DNA from: CAWGCA01 sp963820955
Lineage (GTDB): Bacteria; Pseudomonadota; Gammaproteobacteria; Chromatiales; Chromatiaceae
Length of the DNA: 36,390 nucleotides
Reading direction: 5' to 3'
Assembly (NCBI GenBank): GCA_963820955.1
Contig: CAWGCA010000058.1
Location: 1-36,390 of the forward strand
This document shows, piece by piece, positions 1-9,300 of this stretch (the stretch's first letter is position 1; each line of letters begins with the position of its first letter). Made by a program: the position numbers and the translations under genes. The notes under the pieces are model-generated. The model had not been told where the DNA came from, searched no databases, and saw nothing but the letters and a program-made list of their open reading frames with translations.

Positions 1-98
1 TGCCCTTAAGGGCAATGGTGCCTAATTAAGCCAAGAAATCCGTCATTCCGGATCTACGCTGCGCTTCGTCCGGAATGACGAATAAACTAGAGGTTCCA
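1..98 (-). repeat. Dispersed repeat A, partial or variant copy
   Basis: Positions 41-52 and 69-80 form a perfect 12-bp inverted repeat (CGTCATTCCGGA / TCCGGAATGACG) around a 16-nt loop. Read on the minus strand from 98, the segment begins GGAACCTCTAGTTTATTCG. This matches the left end of the full copies at 15524 and 25901, so this copy is in reverse orientation and looks shortened. No transposase lies next to it. It is probably a small non-autonomous (MITE/REP-like) element. The stem could also act as an RNA hairpin upstream of the next gene. Confidence 0.7.
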
Positions 99-157
99 TA
101 AGTAAGAGTCATTACCATTATCGCGATGCCTGTTTCATCGCGAGAGTTAGTGATGGG

Positions 158-910
158 GTGGATATGAGTATTGTCTGGCAAAAAGAGTCTGCCAGTGGAT
201 CGTGCCAGGTGCGAAAAGCAGGTAACAGTGTGCGCCTCTACACAAACGGTGTATTTCACAGCCAGTTTAATCCGGCGAATCCAGTCCGCGGAAGCTTGTG
301 GGAACTACTCATCATTCCAGCCCTTTTTCGAATGCCGGGGGTGGTTCAGCGTGTCTTGGTTCTCGGTGTGGGAGGAGGGACGGTAATACGCCTACTCAAT
401 CTCTTTGTGAAACCGCAGGAGATAGTCGGTGTTGAACTCAATCCTCTACATATCCAGGTTGCGAGACGTTTTTTTGGTGTCGATAAAATGCAGGCCGAGA
501 TTATCCAGGGCGATGCGACGGCTTGGGTTCGTGGTTATCGGGGAGCCTCGTTTGATTTGATTATTGACGATCTTTACGGCGAAGAGTGCGGTGTTCCGAG
601 GCGAGCGGTTACTGCGAGTAAAGCGTGGTTCCAGCAACTTTCCTCTCATTTGTCGCTAAATGGGATTTTGGTGATGAATTTTATATCGCACGAGGAGATG
701 ACAAGCAGCGCCTATTTCGAAGACAGCGCCACCAAGGCAACATTCGTGTCTGCTTTTCAACTTTCGATGCCACAATATGAAAATTCGATAGCAGCTTTCT
801 TTTGCCAAAAGGCCAGCATTCGACAGTTACGTAGCAACCTGACCAGGATAACCGCTCTTAATCCAAGACGGAAAAGCACCAAACTTCAGTATCGCGTTCG
901 TGGTATTTGA
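158..910 (+). CDS. Spermidine synthase-like SAM-binding protein
   Basis: A 250-residue protein with a class I SAM-dependent fold of the spermidine/polyamine synthase type. The glycine-rich loop VLGVGGGTVIRLL lies near residues 66-78. It is followed by an acidic ribose-binding position in VGVELNPLH and by GDATAWV, then FDLIIDDLYGE, where polyamine synthases carry catalytic acids. No signal peptide or membrane segment is seen. The start is either GTG at 158 or ATG at 164; neither has a clear ribosome-binding site. The gene stands alone and converges on the threonine aldolase. Such stand-alone spermidine-synthase-like proteins often have no proven aminopropyltransferase activity, so substrate and product remain unassigned. 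A generic methyltransferase is the main alternative. Confidence 0.75.
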   Translation: MDMSIVWQKESASGSCQVRKAGNSVRLYTNGVFHSQFNPANPVRGSLWELLIIPALFRMPGVVQRVLVLGVGGGTVIRLLNLFVKPQEIVGVELNPLHIQVARRFFGVDKMQAEIIQGDATAWVRGYRGASFDLIIDDLYGEECGVPRRAVTASKAWFQQLSSHLSLNGILVMNFISHEEMTSSAYFEDSATKATFVSAFQLSMPQYENSIAAFFCQKASIRQLRSNLTRITALNPRRKSTKLQYRVRGI

Positions 911-982
911 ATTTAGGGCTGACTCTTTGCATTCGGTCCGGTCCCATTGAATGGTCAACATTCAGTGATAGACCCTAAATTC
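909..982. terminator. Candidate bidirectional terminator structure
   Basis: GAATTTAGGG at 909-918 pairs with CCCTAAATTC at 973-982. A smaller internal hairpin, TGAATG (948-953) with CATTCA (959-964), sits inside. The structure lies between two converging genes and overlaps the last codons of the aldolase gene. There is no clean U-tract, so termination is inferred from position and symmetry. Confidence 0.35.
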
Positions 983-2000
983 CCCTGGTGTAGAATGCCT
1001 TTGTGTTGTCCAAAACCCTGTCGATGTCTTTTTCGGAAATATCGAGGTGAGTTACCAAACGCATGGGATTGCCATTTCCCAGCAGGATTCCTTCTTTTCT
1101 GGCATGGCTGCGCAAGGCATCGATGTCCTTGCCGGGGACTTTGAGAAAAACCATGTTGGTCTGTGCGCTTCCGTTTTCTACCTGGAGTTCATTGATCTTC
1201 ATCAGACCCACAGCCAGGCGTTGCGCGTTTTCGTGATCATCTGACAGGCGCTGCAGATTGTTTTCCAGGGCATGGATTGCCGCGGCGGCTAGTATTCCCG
1301 CCTGGCGCATTCCGCCCCCAACCATCTTGCGCCAGCGTCGGGCGCGTTGAATGAAATCACTGCTGCCGCACAGCACTGAGCCTACCGGTGCACCCAATCC
1401 CTTGGAAAAGCAGACCGAGACTGAGTGGAAGTGTTGAGTGATCTCCGCAACGGAGATCCTCTGGGCCACGGCCGCATTGCACACCCTGGCGCCGTCCAGG
1501 TGAAATGACAAGTTTCGTTCCTTGATAAACAGGGCGGCGCGCTTGATGTAATCCAGGGACAATACTTTGCCGCCGACCGTGTTCTCCAGCGCCAGCAGCC
1601 GGGTAGGTGCAAAATGGACGTCATCGGGCTTTATGGCGGCCGCTACCTTGTCGAGGTCCAGAGTTCCGTCAGGCTCGAACTCGATCGGTTGTGGCTGAAT
1701 GCTGCCCAGCACTGCGGCACCTCCGGCCTCGTACTTATAGGTATGTGCCTGCTGTCCAACAATATACTCTTCGCCACGCTGGCAATGGCTGAGCAGGCCA
1801 ACCAGGTTGCTCTGGGTTCCAGAAGGTAGGAAAATCGCAGCCTCCTGATTTGTCAATTCGCCAGCGATCTCTTCCAGGCGATTGATCGTCGGGTCCTCTC
1901 CATAGACATCGTCGCCAACATCGGCTGCGGCCATCACCCGGCGCATTGCATCGGAAGGACGTGTTACGGTATCGCTGCGCAGATCAATTATCGTTTCCAT
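975..2000 (-). CDS. ltaE: Low-specificity L-threonine aldolase
   Basis: A 341-residue cytosolic PLP enzyme expected to cleave L-threonine or L-allo-threonine to glycine and acetaldehyde. The N-terminus IDLRSDTVTRPSDAM and the DVYGEDPTINRLEE segment (about residues 31-44) are typical of the family. FLPSGTQSN (58-65) forms the phosphate-binding area, and HLDGARVCNA (167-176) carries the PLP-ring aspartate. VCFSKGLGAPVGS places the Schiff-base lysine at K200. Full length matches the family, and no key residue is missing. The ATG at 2000 directly gives the conserved N-terminus. The gene stands alone, between a convergent methyltransferase-like gene and the divergent Mrp operon. Confidence 0.93.
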   Translation of the reverse strand: METIIDLRSDTVTRPSDAMRRVMAAADVGDDVYGEDPTINRLEEIAGELTNQEAAIFLPSGTQSNLVGLLSHCQRGEEYIVGQQAHTYKYEAGGAAVLGSIQPQPIEFEPDGTLDLDKVAAAIKPDDVHFAPTRLLALENTVGGKVLSLDYIKRAALFIKERNLSFHLDGARVCNAAVAQRISVAEITQHFHSVSVCFSKGLGAPVGSVLCGSSDFIQRARRWRKMVGGGMRQAGILAAAAIHALENNLQRLSDDHENAQRLAVGLMKINELQVENGSAQTNMVFLKVPGKDIDALRSHARKEGILLGNGNPMRLVTHLDISEKDIDRVLDNTKAFYTRGI

Positions 2001-2407
2001 AGTCCTGTGTCGGTAGCAATAAGGAGATTGGTTTCAAAAAGGGCGGAATTCCGGTAAAAATTGAATTCACAGACTCAAGAAAGATCTGGTTTCCTGATTG
2101 GGACATTGTAAGCGGTGCGGTGTAAACCGAAAAGAACCTGGAGCCTGTTGATTCAAAGTGGGTACAGTATCAGGTGCAGCGAACAGATTAGGGGTGCATC
2201 CACAAAGATGTTGAGACCCGAGTTCCCGGATTCCACGAACTCAGTAAAGGCTCCTGAGCGTTTCTTTCCACTGCGGACGCGGCTAATATAGCCCGGAGCA
2301 AGGCCTCTGATTCTGTTAACAGGCCCTGGCGAAAGTCGAGATGGTTCGAAGATCTGGTAGAAAGGTAGGTACGTGGTCGGTTGTGACCCATTGATATCCA
2401 TACGCTC
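2001..2407. other. Intergenic gap between ltaE and mrpA
   Basis: This 407-bp divergent gap should hold the promoters of ltaE (leftward) and of the Mrp operon (rightward). I could not pick a convincing sigma-70 or RpoN promoter or a riboswitch by eye. Minus-strand open frames here have Arg/Ser-rich, low-quality translations and no ribosome-binding site, so I do not call a gene. Confidence 0.5.
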
Positions 2408-5185
2408 ATGTTGTTAGCGCTCGTATGCTTGCCCTTTCTGGGTGCTTTGCTGGTCTGGGTCGCGGCCTCGCGGTTGCATCCTGTCTGGATTGCAGGCCTG
2501 ACTACGCTTTTGGGCTTAGTTCTGGTTTTGGTTGAAGGAATACCCATCTACGGCGGTGAGTTGCTGATCGAGCGCCGGGAGTGGATACCGGCGATTGGCC
2601 TGTCCCTGGCCTTCCGTCTCGATGGTTTGGGTCTGCTCTTTGCCCAGTTGATCCTCGGCATCGGCCTTCTGGTCGTCTTCTATGCTCGATATTACCTCTC
2701 CGCAGCGGAGGGTGGCCCCCGACTCTATGCCTTTCTGTTGCTTTTCATGGGTGCCATGCTCGGGTTGGTGTTGTCGGAAAATCTGCTCCAGATGGCCCTG
2801 TTCTGGGAACTGACCAGTCTCGCGTCTTTTCTGCTCATCGGGTTTCGACGCGACGAGGCGGAGGCGCGCCAAGGCGCGCGCCTGGCCCTGTTCGTGACTG
2901 CCGGCGGCGGGCTAGCTTTGCTGGCCGCGATTATACTGATGGGCCAGGTGGTCGGCAGCTATGAGCTTACAGATTTCCTGTTGAGCGGGCAGGCGATCAA
3001 GGAGCATTCGCTCTATCCTGCCATTTTAACGCTGTTTCTCCTTGGGGTTGCGACCAAATCAGCACAATTCCCGTTTCACTTCTGGCTGCCCCACGCGATG
3101 GCGGCACCCACCCCCGTCAGTGCCTACCTTCATTCTGCGACCATGGTCAAGGCGGGTATCTTTCTGCTGGGGCGATTCTTCCCTGTTCTCGCGGGTACTG
3201 AATTCTGGTTTTACGCCGTCAGTGGAATGGGGCTGATAACTCTGTTGCTCGGGGCCTATTTTGCCCTGTTCCAGCACGACCTCAAGGGGCTGCTCGCCTA
3301 CTCCACGATCAGCCACCTGGGCCTTATCACCCTGCTTTTCGGTCTGGGTACCCCACTGGGGGAGATCGCCGCCATTTTCCACATCATCAATCATGCGGTG
3401 TTCAAGGCGTCCCTGTTCATGGCTGCAGGCATCATTGACCACGAAAGTGGAACCCGGGATATGCGCAGGCTCAACGGCCTGTTCAAGTACATGCCATACA
3501 CTGCGGTGCTGGCGATGGTGGCCGCCGCCGCGATGGCCGGTGTTCCCTTGCTCAACGGCTTTCTGTCTAAGGAAATGCTTTTCGGTGAAACACTGGCTCT
3601 CAGGTGGTTGAGTGAGGCGCAGTGGCACTGGCTCTTTCCCGGGGCGGCGACCCTTGCCGGCATCTTTGCGGTGGCCTACTCACTGCGCTTCATTCACGAC
3701 GTTTTTTTCAATGGTGAGCCACAAAACCTGCCGAAAACACCCCATGAACCGCCGCGCTGGATGAAGGTTCCGGTCGAGATTCTGGCGGTATTGTGTGTGC
3801 TTGTAGGTATCCTGCCGGGGATTACAGTACGCCCCCTGCTGGAGGTGGCAGCTGCGGCGGTATTGCAACAGCCACTGCCTGACTTCAGCCTGAGCATCTG
3901 GCACGGCTTTACCATGCCTTTGCTCATGAGCCTGCTGGCTTTCGCTCTCGGCATCGCCCTGTATGCCAGTCGTACGTGGGTGTTCACTGCCTACGCTCGA
4001 TTCCCCTTTCGATTGAGCGGCAAGGCCCTGGCCGAAGGCCTAATCGTGCTGCTGTTTGGTCTCGGGCGCAGCCTCGACCGGGCGCTGGACAATGGCAGTC
4101 TGCGTCGTTACAGCTTTCTGCTGGTACTGAGTGCCCTGGCTGCGGGTGCCGCCGGTTTCTGGGGTGAACCCCTATTCGACGCCGAGGTTCTCACGCCCCT
4201 GGATCTCATTACCCTGCTGGCCGGACTGCTGGCCGGCAGCGGGGCGCTGGCAACGGCCATCATGTACCGCAACCGTCTGGTTGCGGTGTTGATGCTCGGT
4301 CTGGTGGGTTTGATGGTGTCACTGTTGTTCGCTCGTTTTTCCGCACCTGATCTGGCCCTGACCCAACTCCTGGTCGAGATCGCCACTGTAATTCTGGTGC
4401 TGCTGGTCATGTATTTCCTGCCGGAGATGACGACCGGTGTCTCCAGCCTGACCCGTCGGGTCCGGGACTGGGCCCTTGGACTGCTGGCGGGGGCCGGGGT
4501 GGCGTCACTCAGCTACGCCATGCTCACCCGGCCGGCAGACAGCATCTCTTCCTTCTATCTCGCGCAGAGTAAGCCGGGTGGTGGCGGCACTAATGTGGTG
4601 AACGTAATCCTGGTCGACTTTCGGGGCTTCGATACCCTGGGCGAGATCACGGTGCTCGGTATCGCCGCGGTCGGTATCGTCGCCATGTTGAACGGGCTGG
4701 CAATCCGAGGTCCTCGGCTGGACTGGCTCGGCCGGCCATGGGCCAGCGACCGGTATCCGCTGATACTGGCTACCGTGTCGAAGCTGATGCTGCCGATTGC
4801 GCTGCTTGTCTCCGTGTTCTTCTTTCTCCGTGGCCACAATCTTCCCGGTGGCGGTTTCATCGCCGGTCTGGTGACCGGCGTCGCCCTGATCCTGCAATTC
4901 ATGGCCGAAGGCAGCCGGACGACCAGCGGACGATTGCCCTGGAATCAACTCGGGTTAATTGGCGCAGGTGTACTCATCGCGGCGTTTACAGGCATGGCCA
5001 GCTGGCTGTTTGGTTATCCTTTTCTCACCAGCACCTTCACCTACCTGACCTTACCTCTGATCGGTAAGTTTGAGCTTGCCAGCGCCCTGTTGTTCGATCT
5101 CGGTGTCTTTCTTGCAGTGGTAGGCACGGTTCTGGTCATCCTCGCCGGTATTGGCCGCCTTAGTCCAGAGGGGGAGAAGGCCTGA
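2408..5185 (+). CDS. mrpA: Mrp-type Na+/H+ antiporter subunit A with fused MrpB domain
   Basis: A 925-residue polytopic membrane protein. It is the largest subunit of the multi-subunit monovalent cation/proton antiporter and is homologous to NuoL of complex I. The proton-channel helix with the conserved glutamate is seen in ALFWELTSLASFLLIG (about 132-147). The lysine-containing helix is in TKSAQFPFHFWLPHAMAAPTPVSAYLHSATMVKAG. The C-terminal part, with LPGGGFIAGLVTGVALILQ, is the MrpB domain, so A and B are fused as in many proteobacteria. This agrees with the absence of a separate mrpB. The ATG at 2408 gives a start typical of the family, although no strong ribosome-binding site precedes it. 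The stop codon overlaps the mrpC start. Confidence 0.95.
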   Translation: MLLALVCLPFLGALLVWVAASRLHPVWIAGLTTLLGLVLVLVEGIPIYGGELLIERREWIPAIGLSLAFRLDGLGLLFAQLILGIGLLVVFYARYYLSAAEGGPRLYAFLLLFMGAMLGLVLSENLLQMALFWELTSLASFLLIGFRRDEAEARQGARLALFVTAGGGLALLAAIILMGQVVGSYELTDFLLSGQAIKEHSLYPAILTLFLLGVATKSAQFPFHFWLPHAMAAPTPVSAYLHSATMVKAGIFLLGRFFPVLAGTEFWFYAVSGMGLITLLLGAYFALFQHDLKGLLAYSTISHLGLITLLFGLGTPLGEIAAIFHIINHAVFKASLFMAAGIIDHESGTRDMRRLNGLFKYMPYTAVLAMVAAAAMAGVPLLNGFLSKEMLFGETLALRWLSEAQWHWLFPGAATLAGIFAVAYSLRFIHDVFFNGEPQNLPKTPHEPPRWMKVPVEILAVLCVLVGILPGITVRPLLEVAAAAVLQQPLPDFSLSIWHGFTMPLLMSLLAFALGIALYASRTWVFTAYARFPFRLSGKALAEGLIVLLFGLGRSLDRALDNGSLRRYSFLLVLSALAAGAAGFWGEPLFDAEVLTPLDLITLLAGLLAGSGALATAIMYRNRLVAVLMLGLVGLMVSLLFARFSAPDLALTQLLVEIATVILVLLVMYFLPEMTTGVSSLTRRVRDWALGLLAGAGVASLSYAMLTRPADSISSFYLAQSKPGGGGTNVVNVILVDFRGFDTLGEITVLGIAAVGIVAMLNGLAIRGPRLDWLGRPWASDRYPLILATVSKLMLPIALLVSVFFFLRGHNLPGGGFIAGLVTGVALILQFMAEGSRTTSGRLPWNQLGLIGAGVLIAAFTGMASWLFGYPFLTSTFTYLTLPLIGKFELASALLFDLGVFLAVVGTVLVILAGIGRLSPEGEKA

Positions 5186-5514
5186 TGGAGGTATTGATCT
5201 CGATTCTCATCGGAATCATGACGGCAAGCGCCGTCTATCTGTTGCTGCGTGCCCGTACCTTCCCGGTGGTGTTGGGTATCTCCCTGCTTGGATACGCGGT
5301 CAACATTTTTCTTTTCGCAAGCGGCAGATTGACCCTCGACAGCGCACCCCTGGTCGAGCATGGCCTCGGGTATCTCCCCGATCCCTTACCCCAGGCCCTG
5401 GTGCTTACCGCCATCGTCATCGGCTTCGGGATGACCGCTTTTCTCGTCGTGCTGGCCCTGCGCGCCCTGCGCGATCTCGGCAGTGACCATGTGGACGGAG
5501 AATCGAAACAATGA
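5185..5514 (+). CDS. mrpC: Mrp antiporter subunit C
   Basis: A 109-residue membrane protein with three predicted helices, homologous to NuoK of complex I. Two helices are clear, LISILIGIMTASAVYLLL and FPVVLGISLLGYAVNIFLFA. The third contains ALVLTAIVIGFGMTAFLVVLALRAL. LTAIVIGFGMTAF is typical of MrpC/MnhC. The start codon overlaps the mrpA stop (TGATG), which indicates translational coupling. It packs against MrpA and MrpD in the antiporter complex. Length is normal. Confidence 0.95.
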   Translation: MEVLISILIGIMTASAVYLLLRARTFPVVLGISLLGYAVNIFLFASGRLTLDSAPLVEHGLGYLPDPLPQALVLTAIVIGFGMTAFLVVLALRALRDLGSDHVDGESKQ

Positions 5515-7043
5515 TTCATCTCGCTGTTCTGCCTGTTTTGATACCCCTGGTCGCGGGCGGTGTCCTGTTGCTGATCGGCCGGGGCAGGGGGGGTGAGCGT
5601 GCCATCAGTCTCGCCGCCACCTCAGCGCTTCTGATTGTGGCCATGCTGCTGCTCGAACGCACCGCGGCCGGTGAACTTCTGATCTACCATGCCGGTAACT
5701 GGCCGGCACCCTACGGTATCGTGTTGGTCGCTGATCGGCTCAGCGCGCTGATGCTCACCCTCGGTGCACTCCTCTCCCTGGGCAGCCTGCTGTATGCGAT
5801 CAACGGCGACGATCGTCTCGGTCCGCGTTTCCACGTATTGTTCCAGATGCAGCTGCTCGGTATTAACGGGGCTTTTCTCACCGGTGACCTGTTCAACCTC
5901 TTTGTCTTTTTCGAAATTCTGCTTATTGCGTCCTATGCCCTGCAACTGCATGGCGGGGGAGGGCTACGGACCCGGGCCGCGTTGCACATCGTGGTGCTCA
6001 ATCTGGTCGGATCCGCCATTTTTTTGATCGGGATCGGTGCCATCTATGGGGCTGTCGGTACCCTGAACCTGGCGGATCTGGCAGCCAAGGTGGCGGCTGC
6101 GGGAACCCAGCAGGCTGGATTACTGCGGACCGGTGGATTACTGCTGCTGGTGGTGTTCGCCCTAAAGGCGGCGCTGATACCCGTGGGTTTTTGGCTGCCT
6201 CCGGCATATGCGTCTGCAAGCGCACCGGCGGCAGCGCTCTTCGCAATTATGACCAAGGTGGGGGTCTACGCTATCCTGCGGGTAAACGGCCTGATTTTCG
6301 GGCCGGAAGCGGGGCTGGCCGCTTCCCTGCTCACGCCCTGGCTGCTGCCGCTGGGATTGATGACTGTCATCGTCGCGACCCTTGGAGTGCTGGCCAGCAA
6401 CGAGTTGAGGCGGCTGCTGGCCCACCTGGTGGTGCTCTCCGCCGGTACTTTGATCCTTGCCCTCGGGCTTGATTCGGAGGCGGCCACTTCAGCCGCGCTC
6501 TACTATGCGCTGAACAGCACGCTGGTTGGCGGTGGCCTGTTCCTGCTGGCGGACCTTATCTTTCGGGAAAGAGGTCAGGCCCAGGCCATGCTGAACAGGT
6601 CCCAGGCCGTTGCCAGGCCCGCGTTGTTGGGAACGCTGTTTTTCGTTGGGGCCGTCGGGGTTGTCGGTCTTCCCCCGCTGGCGGGATTCGCCGCGAAAAT
6701 CTATATCCTGCAGAGCGCGTTTGTTCATCCGGCAGCGGTTTGGGTCTTTCTGATTGTGCTGGTGAGCGGTCTGTTGGTGATACTTGCTTTGAGCCGGGCA
6801 GGGAGTTCACTGTTCTGGCACACCGGCGATGCACCCGCTCCCGAGGTACGTACGGCTGCGTTGCAGTTAACAGCCACCGCGTTGCTGTTGTCGGGCCCCA
6901 TTGTCCTTATGCTGGGTGCCGGAACAGTGACCTCATTTACTCAAGCAACCGCGGCACAGCTTTCCGATCGTGCTGCCTATGTTGACGCCGTCATGACAAA
7001 TCAGAGCGTGGTTCTACCCGCTGATCCAGATGGAGGCTCCTGA
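5511..7043 (+). CDS. mrpD: Mrp antiporter subunit D
   Basis: A 510-residue polytopic membrane protein related to NuoM/NuoN. It forms the second proton-translocating unit of the antiporter. The conserved channel glutamate lies in LFNLFVFFEILLIASYAL (about 125-142). The lysine motif is in FALKAALIPVGFWLPPAYASASAPAAALFAIMTKVGVYAILR. The protein overlaps mrpC by 4 bp (ATGA) and mrpE by 1 bp. There is no truncation. Together with MrpA it is the catalytic core for Na+ (or Li+/K+) efflux in exchange for protons. Confidence 0.95.
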   Translation: MIHLAVLPVLIPLVAGGVLLLIGRGRGGERAISLAATSALLIVAMLLLERTAAGELLIYHAGNWPAPYGIVLVADRLSALMLTLGALLSLGSLLYAINGDDRLGPRFHVLFQMQLLGINGAFLTGDLFNLFVFFEILLIASYALQLHGGGGLRTRAALHIVVLNLVGSAIFLIGIGAIYGAVGTLNLADLAAKVAAAGTQQAGLLRTGGLLLLVVFALKAALIPVGFWLPPAYASASAPAAALFAIMTKVGVYAILRVNGLIFGPEAGLAASLLTPWLLPLGLMTVIVATLGVLASNELRRLLAHLVVLSAGTLILALGLDSEAATSAALYYALNSTLVGGGLFLLADLIFRERGQAQAMLNRSQAVARPALLGTLFFVGAVGVVGLPPLAGFAAKIYILQSAFVHPAAVWVFLIVLVSGLLVILALSRAGSSLFWHTGDAPAPEVRTAALQLTATALLLSGPIVLMLGAGTVTSFTQATAAQLSDRAAYVDAVMTNQSVVLPADPDGGS

Positions 7044-7540
7044 TGCTCAGACCCTCGAATTGGCTGCCACACCCATTTCTCAGTCTGCTGCTGCTGGTGA
7101 TCTGGCTTCTGCTGAACAACAAAGTAACACCAGGCCATCTGCTGCTAGGGGTCCTGTTCGGGCTGCTCATACCTATCTTTACCCGCAGTTTTTTCCCGCA
7201 GCCGGTGTGTCTGGCCAGACCAGGCCTCATTTTTCGTTTCGCTGGTCGTGTGCTATGGGATATTGTTCAGGCCAATTTTGTCGTGGCGCGTATTGTACTT
7301 GGACCGAGCAGTGCTGTGAGGCCCGCCTTCGTCCGCGTTCCCTTGGATATCGAGGGGGATTTTGCGGTGGTCGCGCTCGCCTGCGTGATTTCGTTGACGC
7401 CTGGAACCGTTTCTGCCGACCTGGATCCTGAACGCCGCTACCTGCTGTTGCATGCACTCAGCGTGGATGACCCGGAACTCCTTGTGAAGCAGGTTAAGGC
7501 CAGATACGAGACGCCCATCAAGGAGATATTCGCATGTTGA
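7043..7540 (+). CDS. mrpE: Mrp antiporter subunit E
   Basis: A 165-residue subunit with a hydrophobic N-terminal half (LSLLLLVIWLLLNNKVTPGHLLLGVLFGLLIPIFTRSF) and a soluble C-terminal half carrying VALACVISLTPGTVSADLD, a stretch typical of MrpE/PhaE. It has no counterpart in complex I and is needed for assembly and activity of Mrp complexes. The start overlaps the mrpD stop, and its end overlaps mrpF by 7 bp. Confidence 0.93.
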   Translation: MLRPSNWLPHPFLSLLLLVIWLLLNNKVTPGHLLLGVLFGLLIPIFTRSFFPQPVCLARPGLIFRFAGRVLWDIVQANFVVARIVLGPSSAVRPAFVRVPLDIEGDFAVVALACVISLTPGTVSADLDPERRYLLLHALSVDDPELLVKQVKARYETPIKEIFAC

Positions 7541-7803
7541 GTCTGGCTGTAACGGTGGCGATGGCATTGCTCGGCATCGCACTATTGCTGAATGCCTGGC
7601 GGCTCTTTCGCGGGCCGGATGCCACCGACCGAATTCTTGCCCTGGATACACTGTATGTTAATGCCGCAGCGGTGATAGTCCTGTATGGGGTCTATCTTGG
7701 GCGTGCAGATTTCTTCGAGGCCGCGTTGCTCATTGCACTGCTTGGTTTTGTGAGCACCATGGCACTGGCCAGGTTCCTGCTGCGAGGAGACATCATCGAG
7801 TGA
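7534..7803 (+). CDS. mrpF: Mrp antiporter subunit F
   Basis: An 89-residue protein with three hydrophobic helices. The loop LFRGPDATDRILALDTLYVNAAAVIVLYG carries the PDATDRILALD signature of MrpF/MnhF. It is a small membrane subunit that lies between MrpE and MrpG in the complex. It overlaps mrpE by 7 bp and mrpG by 4 bp. Length and sequence are normal. Confidence 0.94.
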   Translation: MLSLAVTVAMALLGIALLLNAWRLFRGPDATDRILALDTLYVNAAAVIVLYGVYLGRADFFEAALLIALLGFVSTMALARFLLRGDIIE

Positions 7804-8141
7804 TTGCTGCTGTTGTCGATTTTATAGCCGCTGCCTTCCTGCTCCTTGGCGCTGGCTTTGCATTGATCGGGTCAATCGGCCTTGCGCGCCTGCCCGACGT
7901 CTTCACCCGCCTGCATGGGCCGACCAAGTCGACCACGCTTGGGGTCGGTAGTGTTCTGTTAGGGTCGCTCCTCTATTTTTCGATGCGTCAGGGACTGAGC
8001 CTGCATGAGCTGCTGATCAGTCTTTTCCTGTTTATGACCGCGCCGGTAAGCGCGCAGCTCATTGCCCGCGCCGCGCTGCAGCGGCGCTGTAAAAACCTGG
8101 CCCCGCCACCCGAGGATAGTGACGTGAAGCAGCAGCCCTAA
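7800..8141 (+). CDS. mrpG: Mrp antiporter subunit G
   Basis: A 113-residue, three-helix membrane subunit. The motif GSIGLARLPDVFTRLHGPTKSTTLGVG is characteristic of MrpG/MnhG. The start is GTG, overlapping the mrpF stop (GTGA). It closes the six-gene Mrp set. The next gene begins 5 bp after its stop, so the transcript very likely continues into the CNNM-type gene. Confidence 0.94.
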   Translation: MIAAVVDFIAAAFLLLGAGFALIGSIGLARLPDVFTRLHGPTKSTTLGVGSVLLGSLLYFSMRQGLSLHELLISLFLFMTAPVSAQLIARAALQRRCKNLAPPPEDSDVKQQP

Positions 8142-8145
8142 GATC

Positions 8146-9252
8146 ATGTATACACTCCTGATCGCCTTTTTTCTTGTGGCCATAGTGATCTCTTTTCTCT
8201 GTTCACTATGGGAAGCGGTCTTATTGAGTATTACCCCTTCCTATGCGCAGATAAAACAGCAGGAAAGCTCCCAAGTTGGAATTTTGTTACAGAGTTTCAA
8301 AGAAAATATCGATCGACCGCTGGCGGCCATACTGACCCTTAACACCATTGCCCACACCGTCGGCGCGATTGGTGTAGGCGCTCAGGCAACGAAGATCTGG
8401 GCGGAATCCGATCCGTTGATAACCGGTGTGATGGTGCCTGTGCTAATGACGCTTGCCATACTGATTTTATCTGAACTCATACCAAAAACCATTGGCGCGA
8501 ATTTCTGGAGAGAGCTTGCCCCCTTTACCGTAACTTCCCTGTCGATAGTTATCACAGCTTTGTTTCCGTTGATCTGGCTCAGCCAGTTCATTACCAAGGC
8601 GCTGAAAAAAGATAAGTCGAAAAGCGTCTTTTCCCGCTCGGACTTTTTGGCCATGACCGAGATCGGCGCCAGAGAGGGTGTATTCGAGCAACATGAGTCA
8701 GAGATCATTACCAATCTTCTGCGGTTTGACACCATTCGCGCGAAAGATGTGATGACACCCCGCACGGTGGTCAAGGCGGCCGCCGAGGGGGTTACGATCA
8801 GAAAGTTCTTCGAAGCGAACAAGGAAATGCGCTTTTCGCGGATTCCCCTTCATAAGGAAGATTCCCGAGATAACATCACGGGTTATATTTTAAAGGACCA
8901 GCTGCTCGCGCAGCTGGTAAAGGGCGGCGGAGATGCATTGATCAAAACGATCAAACGAGAAATTATCGCGATCCACGAAACTTTTCCCATCCCCGAGCTG
9001 TTTAACAGATTTCTGGAAGAGCGTGAGCATATTGCATTGGTGGTGGGTGACTTTGGCGGTATGTCGGGTATCGTTACCATGGAGGATGTGATCGAAACCC
9101 TGCTCGGCATGGAAATTGTAGATGAGTTTGACCACGCGGAAGATATGCGGGTACTGGCGAGAAAAAACTGGGAGAAACGCGCCAGGCAACTTGGATTGAT
9201 CGAGGCGTTACCGGCTGCTGGTGAAACAGATTGTGCGACTGACAAGGATTGA
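8146..9252 (+). CDS. CNNM/DUF21-CBS membrane protein (short form)
   Basis: A 368-residue protein with an N-terminal DUF21 (CNNM) membrane domain of about four helices (residues 1-150), including AILTLNTIAHTVGAIGVGA and LILSELIPKTIGANFWREL, both family hallmarks. A tandem CBS pair follows (about 190-320, with VMTPRTVVKAAAEGVTIRKFF and GMSGIVTMEDVIETLLGMEIVDEFD). It ends shortly after the CBS pair and therefore lacks the C-terminal CorC/HlyC domain of longer relatives. Related proteins are linked to Mg2+ or Na+ extrusion. Its position 5 bp behind mrpG suggests a role in cation homeostasis together with the antiporter; this is inference. Confidence 0.88.
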   Translation: MYTLLIAFFLVAIVISFLCSLWEAVLLSITPSYAQIKQQESSQVGILLQSFKENIDRPLAAILTLNTIAHTVGAIGVGAQATKIWAESDPLITGVMVPVLMTLAILILSELIPKTIGANFWRELAPFTVTSLSIVITALFPLIWLSQFITKALKKDKSKSVFSRSDFLAMTEIGAREGVFEQHESEIITNLLRFDTIRAKDVMTPRTVVKAAAEGVTIRKFFEANKEMRFSRIPLHKEDSRDNITGYILKDQLLAQLVKGGGDALIKTIKREIIAIHETFPIPELFNRFLEEREHIALVVGDFGGMSGIVTMEDVIETLLGMEIVDEFDHAEDMRVLARKNWEKRARQLGLIEALPAAGETDCATDKD

Positions 9253-9300
9253 GTATAGGGGCGGTTTTTTTCTCCTTCCGGAATCAGGAGATTAGGCATT

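Noticed and set aside
2153..2547. Minus-strand open frames upstream of and inside mrpA
   Set aside because: They overlap the mrpA 5' region, have low-complexity translations and no ribosome-binding site.
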